Source: CAYNRE01 sp964399535 (lineage in GTDB: Bacteria > Planctomycetota > Planctomycetia > Pirellulales > CAYNRE01). Taken from it: a DNA stretch of 64,000 bases. The notes below the pieces were generated by a model, which searched no databases, was not told the origin of the DNA, and saw nothing but the letters and a program-made list of their open reading frames with translations. Of the stretch, positions 9,327-17,633 are shown piece by piece. The stretch is taken from the NCBI GenBank assembly GCA_964399535.1, contig CAYNRE010000032.1, positions 248,001-312,000 of the forward strand, written 5' to 3'. Numbering within the stretch: the first letter of the stretch is position 1; the number at the start of each line of letters is the position of its first letter. A program made the translations under genes and the position numbers.

Positions 9327-11138
9327 CTACTCGGGGGCCCCGGTGTCGAGCACGGCCAAGAAGGCCTTCTGCGGGATATCGACCGAACCGATCGACTTCA
9401 TCCGCTTCTTGCCCTCGCGTTGTTTGGCCCACAGCTTGCGCTTCCGGGTGATGTCGCCGCCGTAGCACTTGGCCGTCACGTTCTTCCGCATGGCCGAAAT
9501 GGTTTCCCGGGCGATGACCCGCGAGCCCACGGCGGCCTGGAGCGCGATTTCGAACATGTGCCGATCGATTTCGCCGCGCAGCTTCTTGACCACCGCCCGA
9601 CCTCGGCGTTCGGCGTCGTGCCGGTGACAGATTACCGAGAGCGCGTCGACCCGTTTGCCGCCGACCAGAATATCGAGCCGCACCAGGTCGGCCGCCTGGT
9701 AGCCGATGAATTCGTAGTCCATGGTGCCGTAACCCCGGGTCACGCTCTTGAGCTTATCGTGCATGTCGTAAATCACCTCGGCCAGCGGCAGCTCGTACAC
9801 CAACATGGCCCGCTGCGAGCCCAGGTATTCGGTCTTTACGTACACGCCTCGGCGATCGGTGCAGAGTTTCATCACCGGGCCGATCACGTCGATGGGCAGC
9901 AGGAAGCTCACTCGCACCATCGGCTGGCGGAACTCTTCGATCTGGCCGGCCTCGGGCACTTTCTGGGGGTTATAGATTCGCAGGGTCTCGCCGGTTTTGG
10001 TCACCACTTCGTAGGTAACGTTGGGCGCCGTCTGTACCAGGTCCAGGTTCGACTCGCGTTCGAGCCGCTGCTGAATGATCTCCATGTGGAGCAAGCCGAG
10101 AAACCCACAGCGAAAACCGAAGCCCAGGGCGTCGCTAGTCTCGGGCTCGAACTCGAAACTCGGGTCGTTGATCGAGAGTTTTTGCAGGGCCTCGCGCAGT
10201 TCCTCGAATTCCTGGCCATCGGAAGGGTACAGTCCGCAGAAGACCATGCGCTGCGGCGCCTGGTAGCCGGGCAGGGCTTCTGCGGCGCCCTCGCCGGGAA
10301 CCGTAACCGTGTCGCCGATGTGCACCTGCTGAATCTGCTTGATATTGCAGATCAAGTAGCCCACCTGCCCGGCCCGCAGCTCGGGGCAACTGCGTCGCTC
10401 GGGCACGAACTGCCCCAGCTCGAGCACCTCGAACACGGCGCCGGTTTTCAGGAAGCGAATTTTCTGGCCCTGGCGCACCGTTCCCTGCATGAGCCGCACA
10501 TAGGTGATGGCGCCGCGATACTCGTCGTAATGCGAGTCGAACACCATCGCCTGCAGGGGCGCCTCGGGGTCTCCGCCGGGGGGCGGAATCCGATCGACGA
10601 TGGCCGTAAGCAATTCGGGAATGCCCAACCCCGCCTTGGCGCTGACTTTGAGAATCTCTTCGGGAACCACGGCCAGGCTCGATTCCATCTCGGCCACGAC
10701 CTCGTCGACCCGGGCGTGTTTGAGGTCGATTTTGTTGATCACCGGCACGATGGTCAGATTGGCGTCGATGGCGGCATAGGCGTTGGCCACGGTCTGGGCC
10801 TCGACCCCTTGAAAGGCGTCGACCAGCAGCAGGGCCCCCTCGCAACAGGCCAGGCTGCGCGAAACCTCGTAGTGAAAATCGACGTGGCCCGGGGTATCGA
10901 TCAGGTTCAGCTCGTATGCTTCCCCCTGGTGCTGGTAGCGCATCGCCACGGCGCGGGCCTTGATCGTGATGCCCCGTTGGCGCTCGAGTTCCATATCGTC
11001 GAGCAATTGCTCGCGCATCTCCCGGCGGGTCACCGTGCCGGTCGATTCGAGCAGCCGGTCGGCCAGGGTGCTCTTGCCGTGGTCGATGTGAGCCACGATC
11101 GAGAAGTTGCGGATGTGCCGGCAGTCAATCTTGGTCAC
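9327..11138 (-). CDS. lepA: Elongation factor 4 (back-translocase)
   Basis: A ribosome-binding GTPase of 603 aa, the usual EF4 length, that acts on stalled or mistranslocated ribosomes or in ribosome assembly. G1 is AHIDHGKST (16-24), the switch region contains RGITIKA, G3 is DTPGH and G4 is NKID. Family-specific parts follow: RCGFLGLLHMEI, GSQRAMLVYELPLAEV and the lysine-rich C-terminal domain with AKCYGGDITRKRKLWAKQ. The GTG at 11138 is chosen; an in-frame TTG nine bases upstream is the alternative. It is 63 bp downstream of the ROK kinase on the same strand and 193 bp before lptB. Confidence 0.97.
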   Translation of the reverse strand: MTKIDCRHIRNFSIVAHIDHGKSTLADRLLESTGTVTRREMREQLLDDMELERQRGITIKARAVAMRYQHQGEAYELNLIDTPGHVDFHYEVSRSLACCEGALLLVDAFQGVEAQTVANAYAAIDANLTIVPVINKIDLKHARVDEVVAEMESSLAVVPEEILKVSAKAGLGIPELLTAIVDRIPPPGGDPEAPLQAMVFDSHYDEYRGAITYVRLMQGTVRQGQKIRFLKTGAVFEVLELGQFVPERRSCPELRAGQVGYLICNIKQIQQVHIGDTVTVPGEGAAEALPGYQAPQRMVFCGLYPSDGQEFEELREALQKLSINDPSFEFEPETSDALGFGFRCGFLGLLHMEIIQQRLERESNLDLVQTAPNVTYEVVTKTGETLRIYNPQKVPEAGQIEEFRQPMVRVSFLLPIDVIGPVMKLCTDRRGVYVKTEYLGSQRAMLVYELPLAEVIYDMHDKLKSVTRGYGTMDYEFIGYQAADLVRLDILVGGKRVDALSVICHRHDAERRGRAVVKKLRGEIDRHMFEIALQAAVGSRVIARETISAMRKNVTAKCYGGDITRKRKLWAKQREGKKRMKSIGSVDIPQKAFLAVLDTGAPE

Positions 11139-11201
11139 GCAAGCCAACCCTTGTTGTTAATCCGCAAGCCCGCTCACCCACGGCCGACAGCGGCCGTAGC
11201 G

Positions 11202-12260
11202 TCAGGCTTCTCCCCGCGTACGCCGATAATTCAGCCGGGCCACGCCCGCGGCACCGATAAATCCGGCATCGCCCCCCAGTGCGGCAAAGTCGAGCTTGAT
11301 CCGCTCGGCCAACACGGGAAAAGCGCGGCGCGAAACCTCGCTGCGCACCCAGCCCAGAAACTGTCGGCCCAGGGCCGTTTGATGCCCCCCAAAGGTCATT
11401 GCCCCACCCAGTACCAAGCCGTCGGGATCGACCGTGTGCATCAACGTCACGGCCCCCACGCCCAGGTACCGGGCCGTATCTTCGATAATCGAGCGCGATA
11501 GTTCATCGCCCCGCTCGGCCTCTTGCGAAAGCATCAAGGGAGACAGGGTCTCCCCCCGCGCCAACCGCGAACCGAGCGAGCTGGGCCGGCCGGCATCGAG
11601 CGCTTCCTGAGTGCGTTTCACCACGGCCACGGCGCTGGCATAGGCTTCCAGGTGGCCCGTCTGCCCGCAGCCACACATTCGGGCATCGTCGTGATAATCG
11701 ATGATGATGTGGCCGCATTCGGCACCATGGCTGTTTTCACCGTCGATCAGTAGTTCGCCGATAATCACCCCACAGCCGATGCCCGTCCCCAGGGTGAACA
11801 GCACCATGCTGTGCATTTCGCGCCCGCTGCCGACCCAGAATTCGCCGTACGCCGCCGCATTGGCGTCGTTGGCAAAGGCCACCGGCAAGCCACAGTGGTG
11901 GCTCACCCGGTCGCGGATCGGAAAATCGTACCAGCCCGGCAGGTTGTGGGGGCGAATCAGCATACCCGCCGGCACATCCATGGTGCCGGGCGATCCCAGC
12001 CCGACCCAGACCACCTGGCTGGCTTCCACGCCGGCCTGGCCGATCGCCTGACGAACTCCCTGGGCAATGCGCTCCGAGCCCGCCTCGGGGCCCCGGTGGG
12101 GCTCAGTGGCCAGACGGTGAAAGCTGAGCGGCCGGCCCAGGTCGTCGACGACGCCAATCTTGATGCTCTGGCCCCCCAGATCGACTCCCACAAAAAACGG
12201 GGGACGGGCCTCGTCAATCGGCACCGGTGCGGCGTTGGTTACCGGCGGGACCACGGTCAT
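11202..12260 (-). CDS. ROK-family sugar kinase, glucokinase-like
   Basis: A 352-aa cytoplasmic sugar kinase of the ROK family, probably phosphorylating glucose or a related hexose with ATP. Seen are the phosphate-binding start GVDLGGQSIKIGVV, the catalytic Asp132 in FANDANAAAYGE, the loop LGTGIGCGVIIG and the ROK zinc signature: His184 in ECGH, then Cys196 and Cys198 in CGCGQTGHLEAY. There is no N-terminal helix-turn-helix, so it is a kinase and not a NagC/Mlc-type repressor. A 23-bp dyad lies 15 bp before the start codon and may be an operator. Downstream are lepA and lptB in the same direction. Confidence 0.9.
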   Translation of the reverse strand: MTVVPPVTNAAPVPIDEARPPFFVGVDLGGQSIKIGVVDDLGRPLSFHRLATEPHRGPEAGSERIAQGVRQAIGQAGVEASQVVWVGLGSPGTMDVPAGMLIRPHNLPGWYDFPIRDRVSHHCGLPVAFANDANAAAYGEFWVGSGREMHSMVLFTLGTGIGCGVIIGELLIDGENSHGAECGHIIIDYHDDARMCGCGQTGHLEAYASAVAVVKRTQEALDAGRPSSLGSRLARGETLSPLMLSQEAERGDELSRSIIEDTARYLGVGAVTLMHTVDPDGLVLGGAMTFGGHQTALGRQFLGWVRSEVSRRAFPVLAERIKLDFAALGGDAGFIGAAGVARLNYRRTRGEA

Positions 12261-12274
12261 ACTCGTTTCACAGT

Positions 12275-12297
12275 AACCTGTTATGCGATAACGGGTT
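12275..12297. promoter_or_regulatory. Dyad upstream of ROK-lepA-lptB, candidate operator
   Basis: AACCTGTTAT, a 3-base centre (gcg), and ATAACGGGTT form an inverted repeat matching at nine of ten positions. It begins 15 bp from the ATG of the kinase gene, in a relatively AT-rich patch, the usual place for a repressor site or a hairpin in the leader. Confidence 0.45.
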
Positions 12298-12554
12298 GTC
12301 GAACCTTGAGCGGGCCGCCGCGATGGCGCGACGAGTCCCTCGAGCAGGGCCCCGAGAGGCCGAAGCCATCGAACACAACCCTATAACCAGTAGCGGCTTA
12401 CGGCGCCCTGCGCCAGCCAGCGGAAGTCGGGTCGGAGCAGGCTCGGGAAAGACGATATCCCAAGCGGCGGGAGAACTTCCGAAATATAAGCCGGCTCCGC
12501 CACCCGGGCAATCGCAGTCCGCGGCCTCGCGCGGGGCGGCTTAGCTGGCCCCAC

Positions 12555-15026
12555 CTAGCGCGGACCCCCTTGCCCCTCGGCTAGTTGCGCCGCGCGCGGC
12601 AGCTCCGGCAGGCGGCCGATGTCGGCGCCTGGCGGGTCGGGCGACTTGAGCGGTGCCTGCCACCGCACCACCTGAGCGGCCGCCAAACCCGCCTCCAGGG
12701 GGCCAGCAAATCGCACCTCGCACCGCACCAGCCCCGACATGCGCGTGGTCTCATCGCTGGCATCTTCGGGGGAACCCTGTTCGCTCGTCCAGCGCATGAG
12801 CGGAGCCTGGGGCGCGATGACGCACCCCTCCCCCTGCCAGCGAACGCTTTGCCAGAGGGGGCCCGGCGGGTGGGGGCCGTGCAGTTCCACCAGTGCCCCG
12901 CTGGGGTTGGGGAAAACCGCACAGTCGATGGCCCGCACCGCCACTTCGCCGGGGACTTCGCCGGGTCGATCATAGGCAATCAGGAGCATGGCCCGTCCAC
13001 CGCGAAGCGTGCAGCGATTGAGCGACAGGTACAGCGGCTCGTCGGGGGCCGGGCAGCCGTTGCGCTCGATGAGCGAGCCCGGCCCTAAGAGCAAGCAGTT
13101 TTCAAGCTCGACGACCTGTGCCCCGACTCGATCGCAGCGCAAGGCGGCGGCAACGTTCACAAACACGCAGCGTTCCAAGGTTAGCTCGCCGGTCACCAGG
13201 GAGTGGCCGGCCGGGCGCGCGCTGGAATCGAACCAGTCCAACGCCGAGCAAGTCGGTTCATCGCTCGGCGCCGCGGCCGCGGTAAAAGTGCACCCTTCGA
13301 AGTGGGCCGCATCGGCTTGCAATTGCACCAACGGTCGCACTCGATCAGGCGCGGCGCGAGCGAGCGACGTGGCTTGAAAGTCGATGTTTACGAACCGCAC
13401 TCGCTCGGCGGTCACCACCAGGCCGCCGGTGGGCAACCGCACTCGCGCACGCTCTTGAGCCGCACTGCGCACCACCTGGCCGGCTCGCAGACGCTCGACG
13501 GGAAGCGACACTACCTCTCCGCGCAGGACCCAGTCGCCTTGCTCCGGGAACATGGGTTCCGCCGGCGCGGTGTGCGCAACCGGGTTAGCCGTCGGTCGGG
13601 CGGCGCCTGGCGCCGCGGGCGGCGCGCCGTCCAGACGGCTCCGTTGGGAATCGACTGGGGCGCCATCGCCGGTAGGTATCGGCGAGGCCGTCGCGGTCGC
13701 CGCAACGATTGCGCCTGGGGTGATCGAGGGCTGGGCGGGCGCGATCTGGGCAGTCGGCAAGGTAACCGGGTCCGCGGCGTCCTTTAGCGAGCTTCCCGAA
13801 GGCTTGCCCGACGCGGGGGGCTCGGCCGAGGGCGCGATCCACATCGCCGAGACGGCCGCGGCTGCCATGGCCGTGGCCAGGTGTTGGGGCCATCGCCGCG
13901 GGCGAGCCGACCGCGCCCAAATACGCTCGGCCCGGGCTCCCAAGCGGCGGCCGGGCGCCGCCACCCAATTGGCCACGGCAGCGCGGCCGACCGGGTTCGG
14001 TGGCCCCAGGGCATCGGCCAGTTCGCGCGCAGAGCCGGGGCGTCGCGCCGGATCGGGATCGAGGCAGCGCACAATCCAGGCTGCCAGGGGTGCGGGAAGC
14101 TCGGGCACTTCGTACTCAAGCTCGCGCATGCGCCCAGGGGTTCGTCCCGAGAGCATGCCCTCGCGCGAGATGCCCGGCCGATGCGGGCTGCCCAGCAACA
14201 GCCGCCATGCCAGGGCCCCCAGGGAGTACAGCTCGGTGGCGGCGCTCGTCGGCGCGGCCTCGGTCCAGCGCTCCGGAGCGACCGGATCGAGCAGCTCGGG
14301 TGGCCATCCCGCCAACTCGACGGGTTCCCTGCTAAAAACCGCGCCACGAACACCGGCTAGTGCTGCTTGGACTTGCCCCTGGCGGCTGAGCCAGATCGTT
14401 GCCACGCCCAGATTGCCTGGCCAAGAACCTAAGGTTTCCGCCTCGACTAAAGCGGCGGCCAATTGACGCACGATTTCGATCGCCACCGGCACGGGGCATC
14501 GCCCGTAGCGCGCCAGATGTTCTTGAAGCCTTCGCCCGGCCAGCGGGGCATGCGCGGCCCAGACCTGGTCGCCGGTAGCACCAGCCGCGTGCGGCCAGGA
14601 GAACACCCGCGGTGAATCGTCTTGTGGAGGTTGAACCGACCCCTCGATTCGGGCCAGCACGGCTGGCGAATCGCCCGGCGGGCACTGGGCCACGGCCAGC
14701 CAGACTGGCTCGCGTCGATCGTGGCCAGGGACCGCGCAGTACAGCCTGGCAAAGCCCAAGGGATGCAATAGATCGCGAATCTGGTACTCGCCGGCCAGCA
14801 ATGCCGCACCCCGACCGGCCAGAATCTCGGCGGCCTGAAACGCCGTGAGCTGGTGGGCCTGGACCAGGGCATCGAGCCAAACCGACTCGAAGCGAGGCAA
14901 ATCGCGGGCCAGGCGCCGCAGATAGCGCCGCGCGCGCCGCCAACCACGGGGGCCGACCAGACCCCACCGGTCGAGCGAATCAAACAGGGCCTGAGGGGGC
15001 GTATCGTCGCCGGGGTGAACTGGCAT
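12555..15026 (-). CDS. Membrane pseudokinase fused to an extracytoplasmic beta-helix domain
   Basis: An 823-aa two-part protein. Residues 1-100 include a helical module ending QLTAFQAAEILAGR, a segment that often precedes planctomycete Ser/Thr kinase domains. Residues about 85-340 resemble a kinase fold in its C-lobe (ELYSLGALAWRLLLG, then CLDPDPARRPGSARELADAL), but the HRD and DFG motifs and a glycine-rich loop are not visible; where HRDxKPxN should be there is LGSWPGNLGVATIWL. A single transmembrane helix is at about 381-398. The remaining 420 residues are Pro/Ala-rich and then show repeated RFVNIDF, FEGCTF, LERCVF, LENCLL and LNRCTL rungs of a right-handed beta-helix. The ATG at 15026 is used; an in-frame TTG at 15179 would add 51 low-complexity residues. 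Probably a signalling scaffold without kinase activity. Confidence 0.75.
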   Translation of the reverse strand: MPVHPGDDTPPQALFDSLDRWGLVGPRGWRRARRYLRRLARDLPRFESVWLDALVQAHQLTAFQAAEILAGRGAALLAGEYQIRDLLHPLGFARLYCAVPGHDRREPVWLAVAQCPPGDSPAVLARIEGSVQPPQDDSPRVFSWPHAAGATGDQVWAAHAPLAGRRLQEHLARYGRCPVPVAIEIVRQLAAALVEAETLGSWPGNLGVATIWLSRQGQVQAALAGVRGAVFSREPVELAGWPPELLDPVAPERWTEAAPTSAATELYSLGALAWRLLLGSPHRPGISREGMLSGRTPGRMRELEYEVPELPAPLAAWIVRCLDPDPARRPGSARELADALGPPNPVGRAAVANWVAAPGRRLGARAERIWARSARPRRWPQHLATAMAAAAVSAMWIAPSAEPPASGKPSGSSLKDAADPVTLPTAQIAPAQPSITPGAIVAATATASPIPTGDGAPVDSQRSRLDGAPPAAPGAARPTANPVAHTAPAEPMFPEQGDWVLRGEVVSLPVERLRAGQVVRSAAQERARVRLPTGGLVVTAERVRFVNIDFQATSLARAAPDRVRPLVQLQADAAHFEGCTFTAAAAPSDEPTCSALDWFDSSARPAGHSLVTGELTLERCVFVNVAAALRCDRVGAQVVELENCLLLGPGSLIERNGCPAPDEPLYLSLNRCTLRGGRAMLLIAYDRPGEVPGEVAVRAIDCAVFPNPSGALVELHGPHPPGPLWQSVRWQGEGCVIAPQAPLMRWTSEQGSPEDASDETTRMSGLVRCEVRFAGPLEAGLAAAQVVRWQAPLKSPDPPGADIGRLPELPRAAQLAEGQGGPR

Positions 15027-15474
15027 AGACCGATCGGCTTTCGTCGGCCCGCGCGCTGCAGGCGCCCCAGGGGTTCGGACTTCGGCAATTCGGCCGAAGT
15101 CCGGGAAGGTATTGCTGGCCGCGGGCGCAACGCTTGCCGAGCCGAAGCTCGAAGTAGCTGAACCATGCTGGCTCGGCAAGAGCAGCCGGCCGGCAACGAA
15201 CGCGAATCGGCCGAAGTCGTGCGACTGGGTAGCTTAAGCAAGCCAGGGGGGGTTGCCGACGGCCCAACGATGCCCGTTCCACCGGCGTCGTGGCGGCCCC
15301 GTGGTAGCTGCCCAGCAGGATCCGGAAAGCGTCACCGGGAATGGCCACCTCGGCGTGCCCGGGCGCTCCTGGGCCCCCTGGCGACGATTCAGTGAGCTCG
15401 GCCAGCCGAGTGGTGGCTGCGGCGATGCACTCGCCAGGGTGGGCGTGCCAAATCCAGTCGATTGGGATGGGCAT
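14980..15474 (-). CDS. Possible small overlapping gene between RmlD-like and pseudokinase genes
   Basis: An open frame from ATG at 15474 overlaps the last 86 bases of the RmlD-like gene. Its first 80 codons (starting MPIPIDWIWHAHPGE, later GDAFRILLGSYHGAATT) use mostly G or C in third position, like genuine genes here, after which the bias fades near 15240. The formal stop is at 14980, inside the pseudokinase start region. A run of seven C at 15246-15252 sits where the bias is lost; a one-base deletion there would end the frame at a TAA about 15236. No family is recognised. It may be a short real protein or an artefact. Confidence 0.3.
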   Translation of the reverse strand: MPIPIDWIWHAHPGECIAAATTRLAELTESSPGGPGAPGHAEVAIPGDAFRILLGSYHGAATTPVERASLGRRQPPLACLSYPVARLRPIRVRCRPAALAEPAWFSYFELRLGKRCARGQQYLPGLRPNCRSPNPWGACSARADESRSVYASSPRRRYAPSGPV

Positions 15475-16483
15475 AAAGCGAGTTGGCAATTGCTTCCGGC
15501 CCCCGCGGCTCGTCGGCCGGGCGCTCGAAATGCCAGTTCGAATGGGTCGGCACCTGCGACTCGAACAGTGGCCAGGCCGCAAACGGCCGGTACCCGAGCG
15601 CTTCGCTCAAACGCGAGGAATCCATCGTCACGTTGCCGGCGCGGGGTGGAATCGGCCCGGCGTCGGCGCGCGGACACCCAATGAGCAGCCGGGGGTCGTA
15701 GCCTCCGACCCGATTCACCACCTGGGCAATCTGATACAACGTCATGCACCGGGGCCCCCCAGCGTGGTAAAGGCCCGATAGCTCTCGCGCCAGAACGGCT
15801 TCGCAAAGTTCGTTCAAGCAATCGGTGTAGGTCGGGGTGCGCACCTCGTCGAAATACAACGTGGCGGGCTTCAGCTGGCGAAAGCGCGACTGAATCCAGT
15901 CGATTGCCCCGGCGTGGCCGTTCAAGCTAACCCCCATGGGCAGCGAAATCCGTAAAATGGCCGCGTCCGGGCGCCGCTGGGTCACTCGCTCCTCGGCGGC
16001 TACCATCGTGCTGCCGTAGACCGTGACGGGGTCCGTGGGATCGGACTCGCGGTGCCCGCCCGAGCCCCGGCCCGAGTAAACCAGGTCGATTGACAAATGA
16101 ACCAGCCGGGCCGGGTGACGATCGAGCACGTCGAGCAGCGTTTCCACGCCCGTCACGTTAATCTGCCAGGCCATGGCCGGGTTCAGCTCACAGGCCCGCA
16201 AGGCGCAGTTGCCCGCGCAATTGAGCACGGCGCGAAACCGGTGTTCTCGAAAGAGCCGCTCCAGGTTGGCGCGGTCCGTGGCATCGCAGGCCACGATGTC
16301 GGCACCCAGGAGCCGCTGATTGTCGGGCTGGCGGAGCCCCACGACCTGGCCCGGATATCGGGCGCGAAAGTAATAGAGCGCGTTGTAGCCGGCCACGCCG
16401 CTGATGCCGGTGATCAACAGCGGTAGGTGTGCCCGGTCCGAGCGAAAGGGCATCGCGGGCCGCGGTGGCGCGTCAGGGTTCAT
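15389..16483 (-). CDS. RmlD-like NAD(P)-dependent sugar nucleotide reductase
   Basis: A 364-aa extended SDR resembling dTDP-4-dehydrorhamnose reductase, an enzyme of deoxysugar synthesis in the cytoplasm. Visible are LLITGISGVAGYNALYYF as the nucleotide-binding loop, LNCAGNCALRACE, HLSIDLVYSG and the YGSTMVAAEE segment. In that last segment the usual YxxxK active site reads Y-G-S-T-M, so the catalytic Lys appears to be replaced by Met. The TYTDCLNELCEAVL and GLYHAGGP blocks are also RmlD-like. The start overlaps the preceding gene by 11 bp, suggesting translational coupling. The last 25 residues are basic and unlike the family, and a second frame with good codon bias overlaps them. Substrate not determined. 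Confidence 0.75.
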   Translation of the reverse strand: MNPDAPPRPAMPFRSDRAHLPLLITGISGVAGYNALYYFRARYPGQVVGLRQPDNQRLLGADIVACDATDRANLERLFREHRFRAVLNCAGNCALRACELNPAMAWQINVTGVETLLDVLDRHPARLVHLSIDLVYSGRGSGGHRESDPTDPVTVYGSTMVAAEERVTQRRPDAAILRISLPMGVSLNGHAGAIDWIQSRFRQLKPATLYFDEVRTPTYTDCLNELCEAVLARELSGLYHAGGPRCMTLYQIAQVVNRVGGYDPRLLIGCPRADAGPIPPRAGNVTMDSSRLSEALGYRPFAAWPLFESQVPTHSNWHFERPADEPRGPEAIANSLYAHPNRLDLARPPWRVHRRSHHSAGRAH

Positions 16484-17549
16484 CGTCCACGTCGGGCGCT
16501 TCGGATTGATCGCCAGGGGCGGGGAGAAGCTGCTGGCGAATCAGCTCTAACTGGGCCTCGCGAACGGGGGCCTCGGCCTCGGGATCGAATTGCCAGTCGC
16601 GCTGCGTTAAACGAGCGAGCTGCTCGATCGCCGTACGGCGCAGGGATACGTCGTCGCGCGCGGCCAGTTCGATCCAGGCTCTGGGGTCGATGGCCAGCCA
16701 GGCGGCCACGCTCTGGGCCGTGTCTTCCAGTTGGCCACCCGCCAGCGAGGCCACGACCTGGCGAATACGGTAACGCTGCTCGGCATTGAGTTTGGCCGGA
16801 TCGAGGCCTTGCAAGAACGGCACCACGGCCTGCCCCACCAAGCGCAATTGGCGGTCCGCCCCGCGCCGCCGGGCGAAATCGTCGGCGCCCAGATCGTCGA
16901 CCAGCGATTGCCAGCGTCCCCGGTCCGGAATCCGGCCGGCGGCAGCCGCGCGAACCAGGGCCTCTTCAATCTTGACCAAGGTTCCCTCGAGGTCCCAATC
17001 GGGTCGAAGCAGCCCGAGCACCGGCAACAGTTCTTCCCGGCAAATCTCGGGCTCGGCGATCAGCAGGTGCCAGAGGGTGGGGGCGCGGCGCAGCTTGAGT
17101 TGGCCCTCCACGCCCCAGCGCAGGCTCAGGTTGCCGCTGGCCCCCTGGATAAAGATCACCTGTCGCGGGGGGCCTTCACCCTGCGCCACCTGGCGATCGA
17201 ACCGAATCGCGCTGCCGTCTTCGAGCACCATGGCCAGTCGGCCATGCGGGCCAAGCCCCTCGTAGTCCAACGAGGGAAGCCCCGTGGTCAGGTTGATCGT
17301 TACGCGCTCTTGCCGCCCCTCGGGCCCATTGGCGGTACTGGAATTCTGATGGTCGAAATGGTCGCTCGTGGCCTGAATCCGGCCCGATTTGACCGTGAAG
17401 CGAATCAATCGCAGGTAACGCTCGATCATCCGGTCGAGCGTGGGGGGCTGGGCCGCGCCCGCCGGGGTCGCGGTCGCCATGGCCAACAGCGCCAGCACAA
17501 GCGCAACAACCACCGCAAAACCGTTCCGGCGACGAAGTTGTTTGTGCAC
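16473..17549 (-). CDS. Secreted protein of unknown function, helical repeat-like
   Basis: A 358-aa exported protein. GTG at 17549 is selected because GAGGAGG lies just upstream and the translated N-terminus is then a clean signal peptide (basic VHKQLRRR, hydrophobic core at about 10-28, AGA cleavage). No family is recognised. The middle part has beta-rich segments such as GRLAMVLEDGSAIRFDRQV and RQVIFIQGASGNLSLRW. The C-terminal half is helical with HEAT-like wording: WQSLVDDLGADDFARRRGAD and VSLRRTAIEQLARLTQRDW. The gene overlaps the RmlD-like gene by 11 bp and follows the PQQ propeller gene by 84 bp, so the three are probably co-transcribed. Confidence 0.7.
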   Translation of the reverse strand: MHKQLRRRNGFAVVVALVLALLAMATATPAGAAQPPTLDRMIERYLRLIRFTVKSGRIQATSDHFDHQNSSTANGPEGRQERVTINLTTGLPSLDYEGLGPHGRLAMVLEDGSAIRFDRQVAQGEGPPRQVIFIQGASGNLSLRWGVEGQLKLRRAPTLWHLLIAEPEICREELLPVLGLLRPDWDLEGTLVKIEEALVRAAAAGRIPDRGRWQSLVDDLGADDFARRRGADRQLRLVGQAVVPFLQGLDPAKLNAEQRYRIRQVVASLAGGQLEDTAQSVAAWLAIDPRAWIELAARDDVSLRRTAIEQLARLTQRDWQFDPEAEAPVREAQLELIRQQLLPAPGDQSEAPDVDDEP

Positions 17550-17633
17550 GTCTGCCTCCTCGAAGCCGATTCGGCCGCCCCGCGGTTCCATGGCCTCCCC
17601 CGTTGAGCCACGCCCCCCGGGTGAGCGAACCCT

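Noticed and set aside
9420..11501. 693-codon open frame on the plus strand
   Set aside because: It lies opposite lepA, is His/Gln/Arg-rich and matches nothing; it is the usual antisense shadow of a GC-rich gene.
11202..12260. NagC/Mlc-type repressor as identity of the ROK protein
   Set aside because: There is no N-terminal helix-turn-helix; the chain starts directly with the ATPase domain.
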